A DNA stretch of 64,000 nt, from positions 25,391,001-25,455,000 of the forward strand of contig OY540813.1 in the NCBI GenBank assembly GCA_961205875.1, in the 5' to 3' direction. This document shows, piece after piece, positions 10,748 through 23,205 of the stretch. The notes beneath the pieces were generated by a model. That model made no database searches, was not told the origin of the DNA, and saw only the letters and a program-made list of their open reading frames with translations. Source of the DNA: Sialis fuliginosa (lineage: Eukaryota > Arthropoda > Insecta > Megaloptera > Sialidae). The position numbers and the translations under genes were made by a program. Positions within the stretch are counted from its first letter, which is position 1, and each line of letters opens with the position of its first letter.

Positions 10748-12118
10748 ATGCTTCGGACTGAATTTTATGTACTTAATAAATACGGTAAATGCTCTACATT
10801 TACAAATTTATCAGTTCAACATAAAACCAGTACTAGAAAAATAAGTAAATCAAGCAATCATTCTTCAGAAAAACGAGTTGTTATTACTGGATTAGGTACA
10901 GTGTCTCCCGTAGGTTGTAATGTTGACACAGCGTGGAAAACAGTAATAAACAGTGGTTGTGGTATCCAAAAACTTTCTGAAACCTATGAAAACTTACCTT
11001 GTCGAATAGCAGCATTGGTAAATAAATCAGAATTAAAACTTGATTCACAATTCTCTAAAAGTGAGCTTCGAACTATCTCCTTAGCAACAGCTTATGCGTT
11101 AATATCAACAAAAGAAGCTTTGCTTGATGCAAAATGGCATCCACAAGATGAACATCAAAAAGAACGTACAGGCGTTTCAGTTGGAGTAGGAATGGTTGAT
11201 CTTATGGACGTATGTAATACAAACGACTCTTTAAAATCCGGTTATAATAAAGTCAATCCGTATTTTGTTACACGTATTTTACCTAACATGGCTGCAGGAC
11301 AAATTAGTATAAAATATGGTTTTAGAGGTCCAAATCATGCTGTGTCCACAGCGTGTGCTACAGGACTTCACGCCATCGGTGATGCATACAGATTTATTAA
11401 ATATGGCGACGCAGATGTTATGGTCTGCGGAGGTGCTGAAGCTTGCGTAAGCCCACTTTCTATAGCAGCATTTTGCCGTTTACGTGCTTTAAGTACACAT
11501 TATAATAACGAGCCTGAAAAATCTTCAAGACCTTTCGATAAAGATCGAGATGGTTTTGTAATGGGCGAAGGAGCAGGCATATTAGTTTTGGAAGAATTAG
11601 AACACGCCCTCAAAAGGCATGCATTAATATATGCTGAAGTAAAAGGCTACGGTATGTCAGGAGACGGTGCACATATAACTGCTCCTCGAGAAGATGGAAC
11701 TGGTGCTATTTTAAGCATGAAACGAGCATTGCATGAAGCTAATATAGATCCGTCTGAAGTTAGTTATGTTAATGCACATGCAACATCTACTCCTTTAGGA
11801 GATGGCATTGAAATTAAAGCGATAGAAACTTTATGCAGAGATCAGAATGTATTTGTATCATCTACAAAAGGTGCACACGGACATCTTTTGGGTGCAGCTG
11901 GAGCATTAGAAACAGTTCTTACTGCAAAATCTATACAGGAGTCAATATTACCTCCAACTATCAATCTGAAACATCCAGTAGAAAGTAAATTTGTCAATTT
12001 TGTTACATCTCAAACAAAATTTCCATCAGATAAAAAAGTAACATTAAAAAATGCTTTTGGGTTTGGTGGGACAAACGCTTCATTATGCATCGTGAAATTT
12101 ATTCATAATATGAAGTAA
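10748..12118 (+). CDS. OXSM: Mitochondrial 3-oxoacyl-ACP synthase (KAS), intronless coding region
   Basis: Condensing enzyme of mitochondrial type II fatty-acid synthesis; it elongates acyl-ACP with malonyl-ACP, a pathway that supplies octanoate for lipoate. One 456-codon frame. Residues 1-42 are basic and Ser/Thr-rich with no early hydrophobic stretch, consistent with a mitochondrial presequence. The ketosynthase domain begins at VVITGLGTVSPVG (about 44) and runs to the end. The catalytic set is present: Cys203 in VSTACATG, His344 in NAHATSTPLGD, and Lys374 and His379 in STKGAHGHLLGAAG; the glycine-rich FGFGGTNAS lies near the C-terminus. The length fits the family (human OXSM 459). Poly(A)-signal-like AATAAA motifs follow at ~12,150-12,195. 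The single coding exon contrasts with every neighbour; an ancient retrocopy is possible but the protein looks fully constrained. Confidence 0.96.
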   Translation: MLRTEFYVLNKYGKCSTFTNLSVQHKTSTRKISKSSNHSSEKRVVITGLGTVSPVGCNVDTAWKTVINSGCGIQKLSETYENLPCRIAALVNKSELKLDSQFSKSELRTISLATAYALISTKEALLDAKWHPQDEHQKERTGVSVGVGMVDLMDVCNTNDSLKSGYNKVNPYFVTRILPNMAAGQISIKYGFRGPNHAVSTACATGLHAIGDAYRFIKYGDADVMVCGGAEACVSPLSIAAFCRLRALSTHYNNEPEKSSRPFDKDRDGFVMGEGAGILVLEELEHALKRHALIYAEVKGYGMSGDGAHITAPREDGTGAILSMKRALHEANIDPSEVSYVNAHATSTPLGDGIEIKAIETLCRDQNVFVSSTKGAHGHLLGAAGALETVLTAKSIQESILPPTINLKHPVESKFVNFVTSQTKFPSDKKVTLKNAFGFGGTNASLCIVKFIHNMK

Positions 12119-12451
12119 GAATAATTATTATATGTTACCAAAATGTGTCTTAATAAAAAATGTAAAGCTTGTCTTTTAATGTATATTGTAAATAAAATTT
12201 ATTCTTTTTATATGGATTTATTAGATGTAAAAATACATTTATCACCTAGGTGCTCTTTCAATTATACAACCACCTATCATCAGCCATGGTGACTGCAACA
12301 GTAATATACACCTTAGAAATACTTAAAAAAGAGAAAATAATAATGAAAATAATTATATTTATTTTTTTAAATAACGCATTTCTGTTTTTGGTAATTTGAA
12401 CAAATAATACAAATCAACATTAAAGTTTTTAGATAAAAAATGGTGCTTTGC

Positions 12452-12614
12452 CTTACACACTAGTAACTTTTAGCAGTGTAACTATCGCATCATGGGATTC
12501 TATTGTATGCAGCGCGACTATCGCCAGTGTGTATGGATTTTACGATTTACATATAAAACAATGTAAAATGAATGTATGCGATAGTCGCGCTGTTAAAAGT
12601 CACTAGGGTGCAAG
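12452..12614. mobile_element. MITE, copy A of a two-copy family
   Basis: The ends CTTACACACTAGTAACTTTT and AAAAGTCACTAGGGTGCAAG are imperfect inverted repeats. The interior contains GCGCGACTATCGC-type motifs facing each other. A second copy lies at 21724-21878 in reverse orientation and shares ends and interior. Length is about 163 bp. I could not define a reliable target duplication, so the superfamily is open. Confidence 0.75.
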
Positions 12615-13113
12615 AGGTCTTATGAGTTTAATCAATTTAGTAACTAATCAATAGAAAGAAAAATATTTATAAAAATAATTTGAAAAATCCATATTTTGAC
12701 TTACCCCCAACAAACGGTTCATCAACACTCGGCAAGGACGTGCATCGAACAAAGAAATAAAAATTAAGAACATACCTATCAAGATACAATGAAAACAAAA
12801 ATGCTTTGGTTCTTATGACCGAACCTAGGTGATTAAGGGTTAAGAATACTTGAAAAAAGGAAAATAAATAATAATGGTAAGTACAATTAAATTTTTATTG
12901 TCCTCATAATTTTACATTTTCATAATGAGGACAGTATTATATAATTCATACAAATTCAATTTTCTGCTGCAACAAAATTTCAATTACAAAACAGTATCTT
13001 AAAAAAATTAACAATAACCCCGTGGAATGCAACAAGAGATTGTTTACTGCCAGATTCTAAAAAACTTCACTTTTCAGTGAGTTATTAAATTATAACATTT
13101 ACTGATTTTCTTC

Positions 13114-13749
13114 AGGGGTCATTCTGGTCAAAAATCTTCTTTTTTTTTTGGCAATTTTCGATTGTTAATATATAAGAATGGGCTAAAAAATTTGGATGAG
13201 AAATTCTGAATATTCTGTCTTTTAAAATACAATCTATTGGACCACAAGCTGAGAAGCTCATGCGGCAACAAGACAGATCATGCATCGTTACTATCAACTG
13301 ACAGTTTGAAACTAAAGAAGCTCGAACAGCTCACTGAAATTAAAAATCCATTAAAGAAAAGTATGAAGGGATTCTTTATGGATCTGGTATATAATTATAT
13401 TAATTTATAACTGTATTGTTGGATCTTGTACAGGTGGTAAAAAAAAAAAATTCTGCAAATTGTTCTGAAATTTTAACACGTTATTCTGTAATCATTGACT
13501 TATAAGAACTAGATTTTTAATATCGAAAAGCTTTACATGTAATCTCTCAATTTTTGACTTAAATGTTTTTTTCTAGATCCTGCAATTGCGGCTCTCTTAT
13601 TGATTAAGAATATTTTATTTTATTTTTTAGATATGCCAAAATGATGAAAACACCTGCGCAAGTGGATCACTTGCCAGTTTCTGTTTTCTTTGAAAAAAGT
13701 AATCTAAAAATCACTTATTTTTCAACTGTTTTACTAGAATGACCCCTTA
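13114..13749. mobile_element. Small DNA transposon remnant with inverted ends
   Basis: AGGGGTCATTCTGGTCAAAA (from 13114) and TTTTACTAGAATGACCCCTT (to ~13748) are terminal inverted repeats with two mismatches, about 635 bp apart. The interior has only short open frames with no recognisable transposase. The terminal sequence resembles Tc1/mariner-like or related elements, but the target duplication is unclear. Confidence 0.6.
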
Positions 13750-14193
13750 ACCCATCAAAATCAAGAACACATAATAAATATTCACTACTGTATAAGAATC
13801 TTCATAGATAATTTAAGTATTGACTTAAATAAAAGTAAGTGGAAAAATAACGTGACGGTTATGAGAACGTTTAAAAGAATCATAATAAAATTATAACAAT
13901 TTTTAAAAAACCTAAAAATAAACATCTATAAACTAGAACTAAAAATAAGACAAAAGATCATATATTTGATATCAAACAAAAATCTAAGGATAGAACCTGA
14001 CAGTAATATTGTATCACTTCAAAGCTAATTATTGGCCGTCACTTAAGAATTGTAATTTTGATGTAGATACATACATATTAAATCATATAAAAAAAATATG
14101 CACTTCATTATGATATATACGTTTTATATAGAAGTAGAGATTTCCAGACATCCAATCTCCGCTACATAAAATATTACAAATCTCGTAGTATGT

Positions 14194-17100
14194 TTACTCT
14201 GCAGCAATCTTAGCGGGTAAAACTAAACGTGGGTGCGAGCGTGGAACTCTTATACACAGTTGAGCAAACTTTGTTTTCAGATTTTCTCTCAACTCTTGTC
14301 TTTTCTCAGTTAACTGTTGTTCTTTCGATTTAAACTCTAACACTTCTTCAACTGGAATGTAACACTTCTCTTCATCTTCGTCTGACGAACTGTCGAGCAT
14401 CTGTTGTAGGCTCAGTCCTCCAGTAGACCCAAACACGTAATCGTTGAATCCGGAATGAGGTCTTTCTAAATGACAGTCCGTTTCGTGATTGCAGAATCCT
14501 TCTGAACACGCGACATCTGATCCTTCCGGAGAACTGTTTAAACTAGAAGAACCGGACGCAGTATCACAGCAGCCATTATTATTTTCCGATGAATAGCCGT
14601 AGTCCTGAGAGTGTTCGCTGGAAGACCAGCCTCCGTTAAATCTTAGTGTGTCTTTTTTATTATTTTTAATTGTTATTAAATCTGACATGTCGTCTTTTTC
14701 AAACTGACATGACTGACAAGGAGACAACGAAACGTCTGGTTTTGTGTCAATGTTGTTATTACATTTCTCTTCAGCAAGTGCTCTTGTAGTGCAAGTATCT
14801 AACAGTTTGTTAACACATGTTTTATTTGGCCTGTTGCATTTATTGATTAGTTTCTCCTTATCTTGGCATACGAAAGTCTTTATGTGTTTACTACCCTTGT
14901 CACAATTCACACAACTATCCGAATCGTTAGTTTTTATAGAAGAACATAAACAAGTGTCTAATGGTTCAACGATCTCTGTGAAACATTCTTCACAGTTTTC
15001 TTTTTCATCAAGCTCCGCCTTACGTTCCTTCTTACGTTTTCTTTTTAACTTTTTCTGTTCCTTACGATGGATTTTGAGTTGTTCTTCTTTGGCCAGCTCT
15101 TCATAAAGTAATTCTAGCTGAGAAACTCCACGTTTGACTTCGACGGCTGTTTCAAAACTACGACATAAACATTCAATTGCAACTGCTGCCAGAACCTGAC
15201 ACGTGCATTCCTCTTCTCTAAGCCGCATATATATTTTGTACAATCTCTCGTAAACACAGATTCCCAAGCAGGTTAAAACTTCTTCTTGAGCAATTTCCAA
15301 TGTTTTTGCATGCCGTTCCCTACGGCTTAAAAATTTATATCAATGAGAAATATAAAAAAAATTCACCTTAACTATATATTTCTTTTAGATAATTCATAGT
15401 GGAGTAATATTAACAAAAAAATTTTTGAATAAGGAACTGAAAGACACAGTTTTTTTATTAACTTGATCTAAGCATCATTTTTGGGATATCTTTTAAAAAA
15501 ATCAGCCTTTTTATGATTTCTTGAGTTCATTTTTTTAAATACCTCTGGTTCTATTGGTTGATTTGCAAAAATAAAAACTCAATTTCCTTTGTTTTGAATT
15601 CCCCTACAGAAATTGATCGCTAAAAACCCTGTATGTTTATTACATAGCCTACAAAAAAATTAAAACTAGAATAATTTGTTATTTGTTTAATTTGTTTTTT
15701 ACTAGTTACTTCGTTCACGTGGAATTTAGGTTAGTGAAACCAACACTATAAATTTAAGTTAAGTAAATAATATAGATATTAGGGTGTGTCAAAAAAAAAA
15801 TGCATTTTTTTCCTCGCTGTCGTTACGAAATAAGTTAGTTTATAACCTAAAATAAATCCTCGCGCAAGGATTACTCTGTAGTTCAATTTTAAAAGGTGCC
15901 GCAAGGGGGTGTCCCATTTCCCATTTGAATAACATGGGGAAATGATTCATTTGTACTAAAGTTGGTATTACTGGTTTATAACAACTGATGAAAAATTTTT
16001 AAAGACAACATATTGTAGATAATCCCAAGAAAAAATTAATTTTAAAAATTGCTCGTTCCTTCCTTCCAGTACCTTATTCAAAAAAAATTTTGCTATTATT
16101 CCATTAATTACAAAATTAAAATTTTTAAAACATACCTTCCCATTATTTCTGGTTCAGCTCTCATTATCAAATTGGCAATATACTCAGTCTTAGTCTGAAG
16201 GTGAATGTGTTTGTAAGAGATACACCGTTTTATTCCTGAATATAATGCAGGAACATATCCTTTTTCTTTGCAAGGATCAGGTTCTTCCACTAACAATATA
16301 TATGCTCTTAAAACTTTAGTACGGCATTCACCACAAAAACGATGTTTCCTTAAATACGTTTCAAGCGTTGCATGAAGTGTAGATGATTCAATTAGAACTA
16401 CTTCATCTTTACATTGGGGTCGCATGACTTCCCATACTTCACGCCAAGCTGCTGTCACGGGTCTCTGACGTTGAGAATCTAAAGAATGTAATAAACATCG
16501 TCGACTCTTTTTAGAACGCGGTAAACTATCAACTAAATGATTCAGTCGATTTCTATGACCATGAAATAAATTACACAATATTGAAGATGTTATTTTATCT
16601 TCTTTAATAGTTAATAATCCGTCTTCATCAATTATTACAGGATCCAATGTTAAATGTCTTGATTCCATTAATTGATAATATAATCTTTCCACGCTAAATT
16701 AAAATATAATTTTCATTAATTAATTTAATAAGCAGAATGATAAAACAAAACTCTAGTTATCTAATGAATAATAAAAAGTACAATTGTCTTTTTCTATGCG
16801 TATCTTTCTATAGTCCTATAATAATGCTCCACCCTATATATGTCTAACACTACCAAGTACTTTAAGCACCATGTCAGATGTATATGACTTACATCATTCT
16901 TGCAGTTTGTCACTTATATGCAGTGGCGTAGTTAGGGGAGGGATCAAGGGGATCAATCCCCCCCATGAGTCTACGAAAATTATAAGATGATCAAATCTAT
17001 GTATATTTATGTATGCATGCAATTTTCACAGCATCAGTATTCCATTTCAGCAATATGTGCAACACCTCCAAAATCATAAAAATTAAAATATATTTTTCCC

Positions 17101-18398
17101 CATCGCAAAAAACTATCTACGCCACTGCTAATATGTAGCTGTCATTGTTTTTCTGAACCACATATAGATGAGACACACAAAGCCAATTTTATGGAATCCA
17201 TATTTGTTTCATTGTTAAACAATTAATTTAACTTCCGCCCCAGAAGATATTTTAAGTCAAACTAGTTTGGCAATTAACCTGTTAAAATGTAGCTCCGCCC
17301 CAGAAAAGATAACCACTAATGGTTATATTTTCCTTCAAAATCATTGCTAAACAAAATTAAACCTTAACATTTTGTTTATGCGATTTTAAGTTTATTTTAA
17401 CTCATTGCTTTGGTTTTATACAGTTTTAGAAATATATGAAACACATCTCTAATTTTCCCATGTAAGCTGTCTTTTTGTGAGATTTTTTTATATACAGTTT
17501 TCTATGGAATGTATCTATCGCATAAAAAAGAAATTGACTGTATTAAAATAATTGTACATATTCCTACATACTAATAAGTTCCAATATATATTTTAACCCT
17601 TTCGCGGATACGACGGCATAGGCCGACAATACAAGAGACTTAAATTGGAACACATCAGCATATGCCGACATAAAAAGATTGTGGTATAAAAACAAAAATC
17701 CGAATTCAAATATAATATAAATATCACTAGTGATGTTTTGCGACCATTTTCAAAAAATCATATGTCTGCGAAAAGGTTCATTTTTGTCATTTTAAAAGAT
17801 AATTAGAGCTTCATTTATTAACAAAATGCTTATCTCAAAATTTATATTATTACCTTCGTCGGCATCCAACGCATGGTACTACTTGATCCAATACATTATG
17901 AATATCAACTATAGAGACCATAAGTGCAGTTTTTAATTCAGCCATTGTTAAAAGTAACAGTTTAGAATGAAATTCTTCTAATTCTTTACCACGAATATGT
18001 GCTCTGTCACAAACTAGTCCCATTGAACTCATATCCATTACCATCTACAAACAAATGTTAAAATTAAAATTACCATTAACTTCAATATTCAATCAATTAA
18101 ATGTGTCAATACATTAAAAATATTTTTATTATTATTGAGTGATAAACAAAATAAATTTGGAATTTGAGGTCATTGGTATAAGGTTAGGTATATTTTAGGT
18201 GGGGTAATATATTTTTTTTAATTAGACAAAATTAATTTTATGCGTAATTGTCGTTACTGAAATATTCTCAATCTTGTAAAATGATAATAATAATTTTGAC
18301 TGATTAAATTAACGTACCGTTAGATTATCATCTATTACAAGAGGCAATTGTCTCCTACTGAGAGTTCCATTACGGTAAACGTCTACAAGCTTTGCCAT
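14194..18398 (-). CDS. GGNBP2: Gametogenetin-binding protein 2 (four exons: 18318-18398, 17854-18044, 16136-16693, 14194-15319)
   Basis: The exons join in phases 0, 2 and 2 to 651 residues; human GGNBP2 (ZNF403) has 697. Landmarks shared with the human protein from memory: MAKLVDVYRNG start, IDDNLTMVMDMSS, VPCVGCRRSVERL (Cys85, Cys88), KSKKSRRCLLHSLDS-like text (here RSKKSRRCLLHSLDS), ETYLRKHRFCGECRTKVLRA (Cys211, Cys214), KEKGYVPALYSGIKRC, RAEPEIMGRRERHAKTLEIA, and EEVLTCLGICVYERL. The last exon adds a basic Lys/Arg/Glu helix, a Cys-rich linker, a Ser-rich GYSSE...EGSDVACSEGFCNHE block and an acidic SSSDEDEE stretch. The Cys pairs suggest zinc binding. The molecular role is poorly defined; vertebrate protein is linked to spermatogenesis and tumour suppression. 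Upstream E2F runs in the same direction 838 bp away. Confidence 0.95.
16921..17127. mobile_element. hAT-type MITE inside GGNBP2 intron 2
   Basis: The termini CAGTGGCGTAGTTAGG and CTATCTACGCCACTG are inverted repeats of the CAGTGGCGTAG type, common in hAT elements. The flanks CTTATATG (16913-16920) and CTAATATG (17128-17135) match at 7 of 8 bases, the duplication length expected for hAT. The ~207-bp element has no coding capacity and includes a GGGGATCAATCCCCCCC hairpin near its left end. Confidence 0.75.
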
Positions 18399-19235
18399 TT
18401 TATTTTTAAGAAATAAAAACGGTCTATATTTATATTTCACTGTTCCTTCGTCGAATTCGTTTTAAATCATATGATAATTAACGAAATTTTCTTCGACGTG
18501 TTCCACCATTCACTCGACTTCCGCCAGTTATTATTTGGAGTACTTATGTTGGTTACAATGGTTTCTAGTCATCTTACAACTTTTCAAATCAAAAACTTAA
18601 AAGCGTATTATTCTGTGGGAATGGTAGGGATTTTTCCCGAAAGTTCTTAATAAAAATTATATTTGTAATAAAAATGTAACATATCACAAAAACTAATATT
18701 TAAAAAGCTGATGCTACGGACTTTCTTATTCGTAATAGCGTGTTTATAATTATATAAAATAAATATCTCTGTTTAACTGATAAAAGGTATGAAAAAATGA
18801 ATAGAACGTTTAAAATCTGATTTAATATAATTTTAAAAATTCGATTATTTCCTTAAAAAATTTAAAAACTGGCAAGAGTAAGATTATTTTTCATCCTTGA
18901 AGGATATTGACCCTAAATATAAAATTTCATCCTTTTTATATATTGTGGTTTTTAAATTACAAATATACAAACACAGCAAAGTCAGAATTGATTCAGGGAA
19001 GCCCAAAATAGATATTTTCATCAAATCACAGAAACTAGCATTTAAAAATACAAAATCCTGTGTAGAAAATATTTTTCACTTTATTTAATACATTTGAATG
19101 CAGTAAATACATTTACAATTTCATAAAGGCAAATTTACAATGTTTATTATAATACTTAAAAATATTAATATTTATCACAAAATACTAATACCTAAGTATA
19201 TATGTAATATAAAATACTCTATACATTCTTAATCT

Positions 19236-20413
19236 CTACCTAATAGCAACAGGATTAGCAATATCAAATAAATCACTAATTCCTTCCGATTCATATAAAT
19301 TATACGCAAAATCCTTTTCACTCGAAGGGGGAGTAATTGGTGTAAGTGATCCAAAATCTAAAGTAATTAAAAATATTCAAGATAAGTCAACACACTGTTA
19401 TATATATATATTTATTATATATATATTATGTGATACTTACTGTTCAAATATTCTTCTAATATCTGCTTGCTTATTCGTACAGGTTGATTTAATACATCTA
19501 ATGAAATATCACTCATTATTACTTGTGTTTCTAAAACTTCTCCATTGTCAACATCATTGTTATCATCTTCTGAACTAGATTTTGAATTTCGTTTCCTTTT
19601 TTTGGCCTGATTTTCAGAAGTATGGATGGAATTTGACTTTGTATCTAAATTATGTTTCTTAGATATCTCTTCGTATTTTTTAACTAAATCTTGGTTGACT
19701 ATATTTGTAAGAATTGGACCATTTTTCGATTTAAAACGAATTGTATACTTGGCAGTTATCTAAAATAAAAAGTATATTAGAAATAAATATGAGAATTAAT
19801 AAATAGATAATCATACATCTTTCATAGGAACTTCTACATTAGTTCCTAAGGGAGCTTGTAAAGCAATCATTAAACAGTCAGGGAAAATTTCTGCTAGATC
19901 ATTATCATTTACATAAAATAATTTTTGATTTTCTATATCTTCTGTTACATTTTTTATACTTTGTTGTATCCAGATACGATGTTGATCTAATATTTGTTCT
20001 TGTTCTTCTAATTTAGACAATTCTTTTTTTAAACCAGCTAATTTTTCACCCACTTCATGTGTATTGCAACTAGGTCCCGCTCCCCTAAAATTAAAGTCAT
20101 ATAAAGCAAAAATATTTAATAAATTCAAAAAACTACATACCGCCACTGAATACTGTTTTTACTTTTTTTCTCAATTAGACCAATACCTTCTAAAACATTT
20201 GTAATATCGTAAATTCTCCTCTTTTGTCGCACTGCGAGAATATCAGCTGCCTAATAAAGGGATAAAATTAGAAAAAGTAGGTTATGTTGAATAAGAAGTA
20301 CTTACGACTTTAAGATCTAAAACTCCATCCTTAGCTTTTTGTAGTAAAGAAACAAATCTAGTTGTTAATAAACCAAGTGATTTTTCAAAGCGACTTTGCT
20401 GATTATCAGCCAT
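19236..20413 (-). CDS. E2F4: E2F4/5-class transcription factor (five exons: 20306-20413, 20141-20250, 19817-20084, 19441-19759, 19236-19357)
   Basis: The exons join in phases 0, 2, 0 and 1 to 308 residues. The winged-helix DNA-binding domain spans about residues 8-73 and carries [19 protein letters not shown] and [16 protein letters not shown] (47-62), the DP-partner and TTTSSCGC-binding core. Leucine-rich coiled-coil and marked-box dimerisation regions follow (about 80-185: [27 protein letters not shown]). A Lys-rich/acidic linker comes next, then the C-terminal [14 protein letters not shown] (287-300), the pocket-protein (Rb family) binding motif; human E2F4 has YNLDESEGVCDLFD there. There is no N-terminal cyclin A-binding extension. 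The start [20 protein letters not shown] aligns directly with E2F4, so it belongs to the E2F4/5 repressor class and not E2F1-3. Length is shorter than human E2F4 (413), owing to a compact linker. Confidence 0.95.
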
Positions 20414-22935
20414 TTCACAAGATAATATTCCGTTGTCAAAATTTTAAACTTCGCACGTACCAAATCATTATCAGTAACAGCAATACCAATGTTGTAAAAA
20501 TTAAATTGTAATTTTGTTTAAATAATTCGTTCTTGAAATCTAATTCACTACTATATTACAGGCTTAAGATGGATAAAAATCAATGCTTAAATATAAGTTT
20601 TACAAATAAATAACCAAAATATATATAAAATCATTCTTTATGTCAAAAAAATTATAACAAAATATTATTTTTCTATTATTGGTCATTCTTACAAATTACG
20701 TTCATCTTCATAGTAAAGCTGAAGCGCGTCTTTCTATTTAAAAATCTATTTTCCCATTTTACATACCTATTCATTTTATTTATCATTTAATTAATGTTTT
20801 CGAATAACTAAAATTTTTACTATATAATTACTAACACGTTATATACTTAAATTATTATATTTACATTATTTATCTACATTACTATAATAATTATATATAC
20901 GAATATAATAACCACAGAAAATCTGATATTTAAAAAAAGATTTAATCCTAGCAATATAAATTGTAAAAATCAATCCATAATAATAATCACCACCTTTTCA
21001 TAAAAAATAACGAATTAAGTATAAAAATATTAAACAATATCATAATTTATAATATATTATACTTACCTTAAAACTACATAAGGTATCATGACCCCAACAT
21101 CTTATTGCGGGCCCCGTACCAAGATTTTTGGCGGACCCTCTCCTGCCAGTCATAACCAGGAATTTTTTTTTGGTGGGTGGGGGTGAAAAATAAAGCTATT
21201 TACTAATTGTTTTTAAATTATCTTTTTTGTTCTCCACTGTCTCTTGCTAAGAAAATCTAAAACATTTTTTTACGATGGTCAAGATGAGTACCAATTCTCC
21301 CTAAATAGAGACGTCTACTCTCTCCAAAACTTATTTTGGAATTTTTTCAGGTTTGGTCAAGGATGTAACATGGCTCAGACATGAGAATGTTTATCGTTTA
21401 TTTACTTGCAATATAATATCATACTATATGACTTGTTTTTTGCCTATAATCGCAAAAAGTTGCTCAGCTAGTGTCGACCGATAATATGAGCAGTACGATA
21501 ATAAGAATTACGGCTAAGAAACCTAAGAATTTTTTTTGACGACGACCAAAAAAAAATGCTTGTTTGCTTGTTGCACCGGGCCCCCAGACTAGAGCGCTGC
21601 CAGCTCCCCTTTTGTGAGGGACATACTTCAGGCTGAGAACTTTTCAGCCTCCCCTTGTATATATATATGTAATATGTATAGATATCTGCTTTAATTTAAA
21701 AATAGTTTCATGCTATAAGACCTCTTACACACTAGCAACTTTTAGCAGCGCAACTATCGCGTACATTCATTTTACATGTAAATCGCAGAACCCATATACG
21801 CACTGGGGATAGTTGCGCTGCATACAATAGCATGCCATGATGCGAAAGTCGCGCTACTAAAAGTTGCTAGTGTGTAAGGGTAGTAAATATTTTATAACAT
21901 ATTTTTATTTTATAATACGATAATGTTAAAAAATTAATATATATTGCTTTTATTATAATTTTATTATGTATAGATAAAAATAAAAAGGTATGTACTAACC
22001 TGCTTTCAAACACCTAGAGATTGTATATACATTATACATACACAATATACTAATAATACATATCTAAATTAAAATATTATTAACTAAATAATTAATTATC
22101 ATTACACATTAAAATAATTACTTCGTAGTATTATTAATTTTATTTCCATTTTTAATACAAGAATCATACAATTGATCAAATCAATTATATATATACAGAT
22201 ATAAATGTTATCGAGACAAACATTAAAAATAAGTTGAATTAAAATTATAAATACTGGTGACAGCACATCCATAGCCAGACCCATATCGAAAATCGAAGGT
22301 GATTATTTGTTTTCAGATGGCTACAATACTATAAATAATTTAAAACTTTTTGAGCTTTTACAATGGTAAAATGATATCAAAGGCTAAACTACTGATTATG
22401 GAGCAAAACTGACTAACAATGATTAAAATTGCACACAATTATTGTACATAATTTCAATGTGTACTTGTTTATACAAGATCAAACGAAAGGAAAATCACAG
22501 TTGGACTACATTTATAAATAACAATCAAGCGTTCTTATTAAAATATTTGACATTTAAGTAGGGACAATTATCCCATAATATCTAATATTTACATTTATTG
22601 TACACAATTATGATCTTGGCATTTGTTATTTATGTACAGGTCTGTTAAAAATTACATTTCAGTTTGAACTTGAGTGGTTACTGAAATTTCTACAATATAA
22701 TAGATTTTATAATTTTTGTCACTTAGAAGTTATTAATAGTTCAAATAGAGCATATTTTTTAAAGACCGTGTATATAATTTATCACATAAACGTATTCAAT
22801 AATAAAAATGTTAATAAATAACTCTAAATATATACAATGCTGAATGTGAAGATAAATAATAAAAACTACACGGAACTACGTAACAATTACCCTTAATTTT
22901 TCCAAATATGTACAACGTACAGTGACGTAGGTTAT
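20414..22935. other. Intergenic region between E2F promoter and Myt1 3' end
   Basis: AT-rich and non-coding. It contains the E2F 5' flank, a GC-rich repeat boundary pair at 21112-21600, one MITE (21724-21878) and the Myt1 3' UTR. A possible AATAAA poly(A) signal for Myt1 reads on the minus strand at 22594-22599. No other gene is seen. Confidence 0.55.
21724..21878. mobile_element. MITE, copy B of a two-copy family
   Basis: CTTACACACTAGCAACTTTT and its inverted copy close a ~155-bp element. It carries GCAACTATCGC and GCGAAAGTCGCGC motifs near the ends and CATTCATTTTACAT internally, as in copy A at 12452-12614 but in the opposite orientation. The termini here are closer to perfect than in copy A. 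Confidence 0.78.
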
Positions 22936-23205
22936 TTAAATCGGGGTCGGCAGCACGGTGAAGTCCTGCAGCGCTGACTTGACGGTCTCGTAGAGCGGCC
23001 GGTTCTCGTCGGCGCAGTAACCGTCCGGAGTGCACAGCGTCTGTAGTTTGCTCAGGTAGCTGTCGAAGTTGTCGTGCCCCAGCTTCTCCGGAGCCACCCC
23101 GCCGCCCGGCAGACGCACGTGCTCCAGCAGCGTGATCACGTTGTTGCGGAGGCTCTCGTAGTACTCATTAAGGTTGTTGTTGCGCTGCGACAGCACTTGT
23201 GTCTC
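22936..23205 (-). CDS. Myt1: Myt1 last coding exon
   Basis: 89 residues, [20 protein letters not shown] then [13 protein letters not shown], a family-typical [12 protein letters not shown] block (vertebrate NFDAYVTTLTEM) and [18 protein letters not shown] followed by stop. Acceptor TGTCTAG|GAGACA. The exon is much more G+C-rich than its surroundings, as expected for a constrained coding exon in this genome. Confidence 0.95.
   Translation of the reverse strand, partial: ETQVLSQRNNNLNEYYESLRNNVITLLEHVRLPGGGVAPEKLGHDNFDSYLSKLQTLCTPDGYCADENRPLYETVKSALQDFTVLPTPI

Larger units (their letters stand above)
12119..14193. other. Convergent intergenic region OXSM/GGNBP2
   Basis: No gene is recognised here. 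The region holds two inverted-repeat elements (12452-12614 and 13114-13749, listed separately) in AT-rich DNA, plus the 3' UTRs of the convergent neighbours. Confidence 0.6.

Noticed and set aside
13112-13297. 61-codon minus-strand frame
   Set aside because: Lies inside an inverted-repeat element and begins at its terminal repeat; not a gene.
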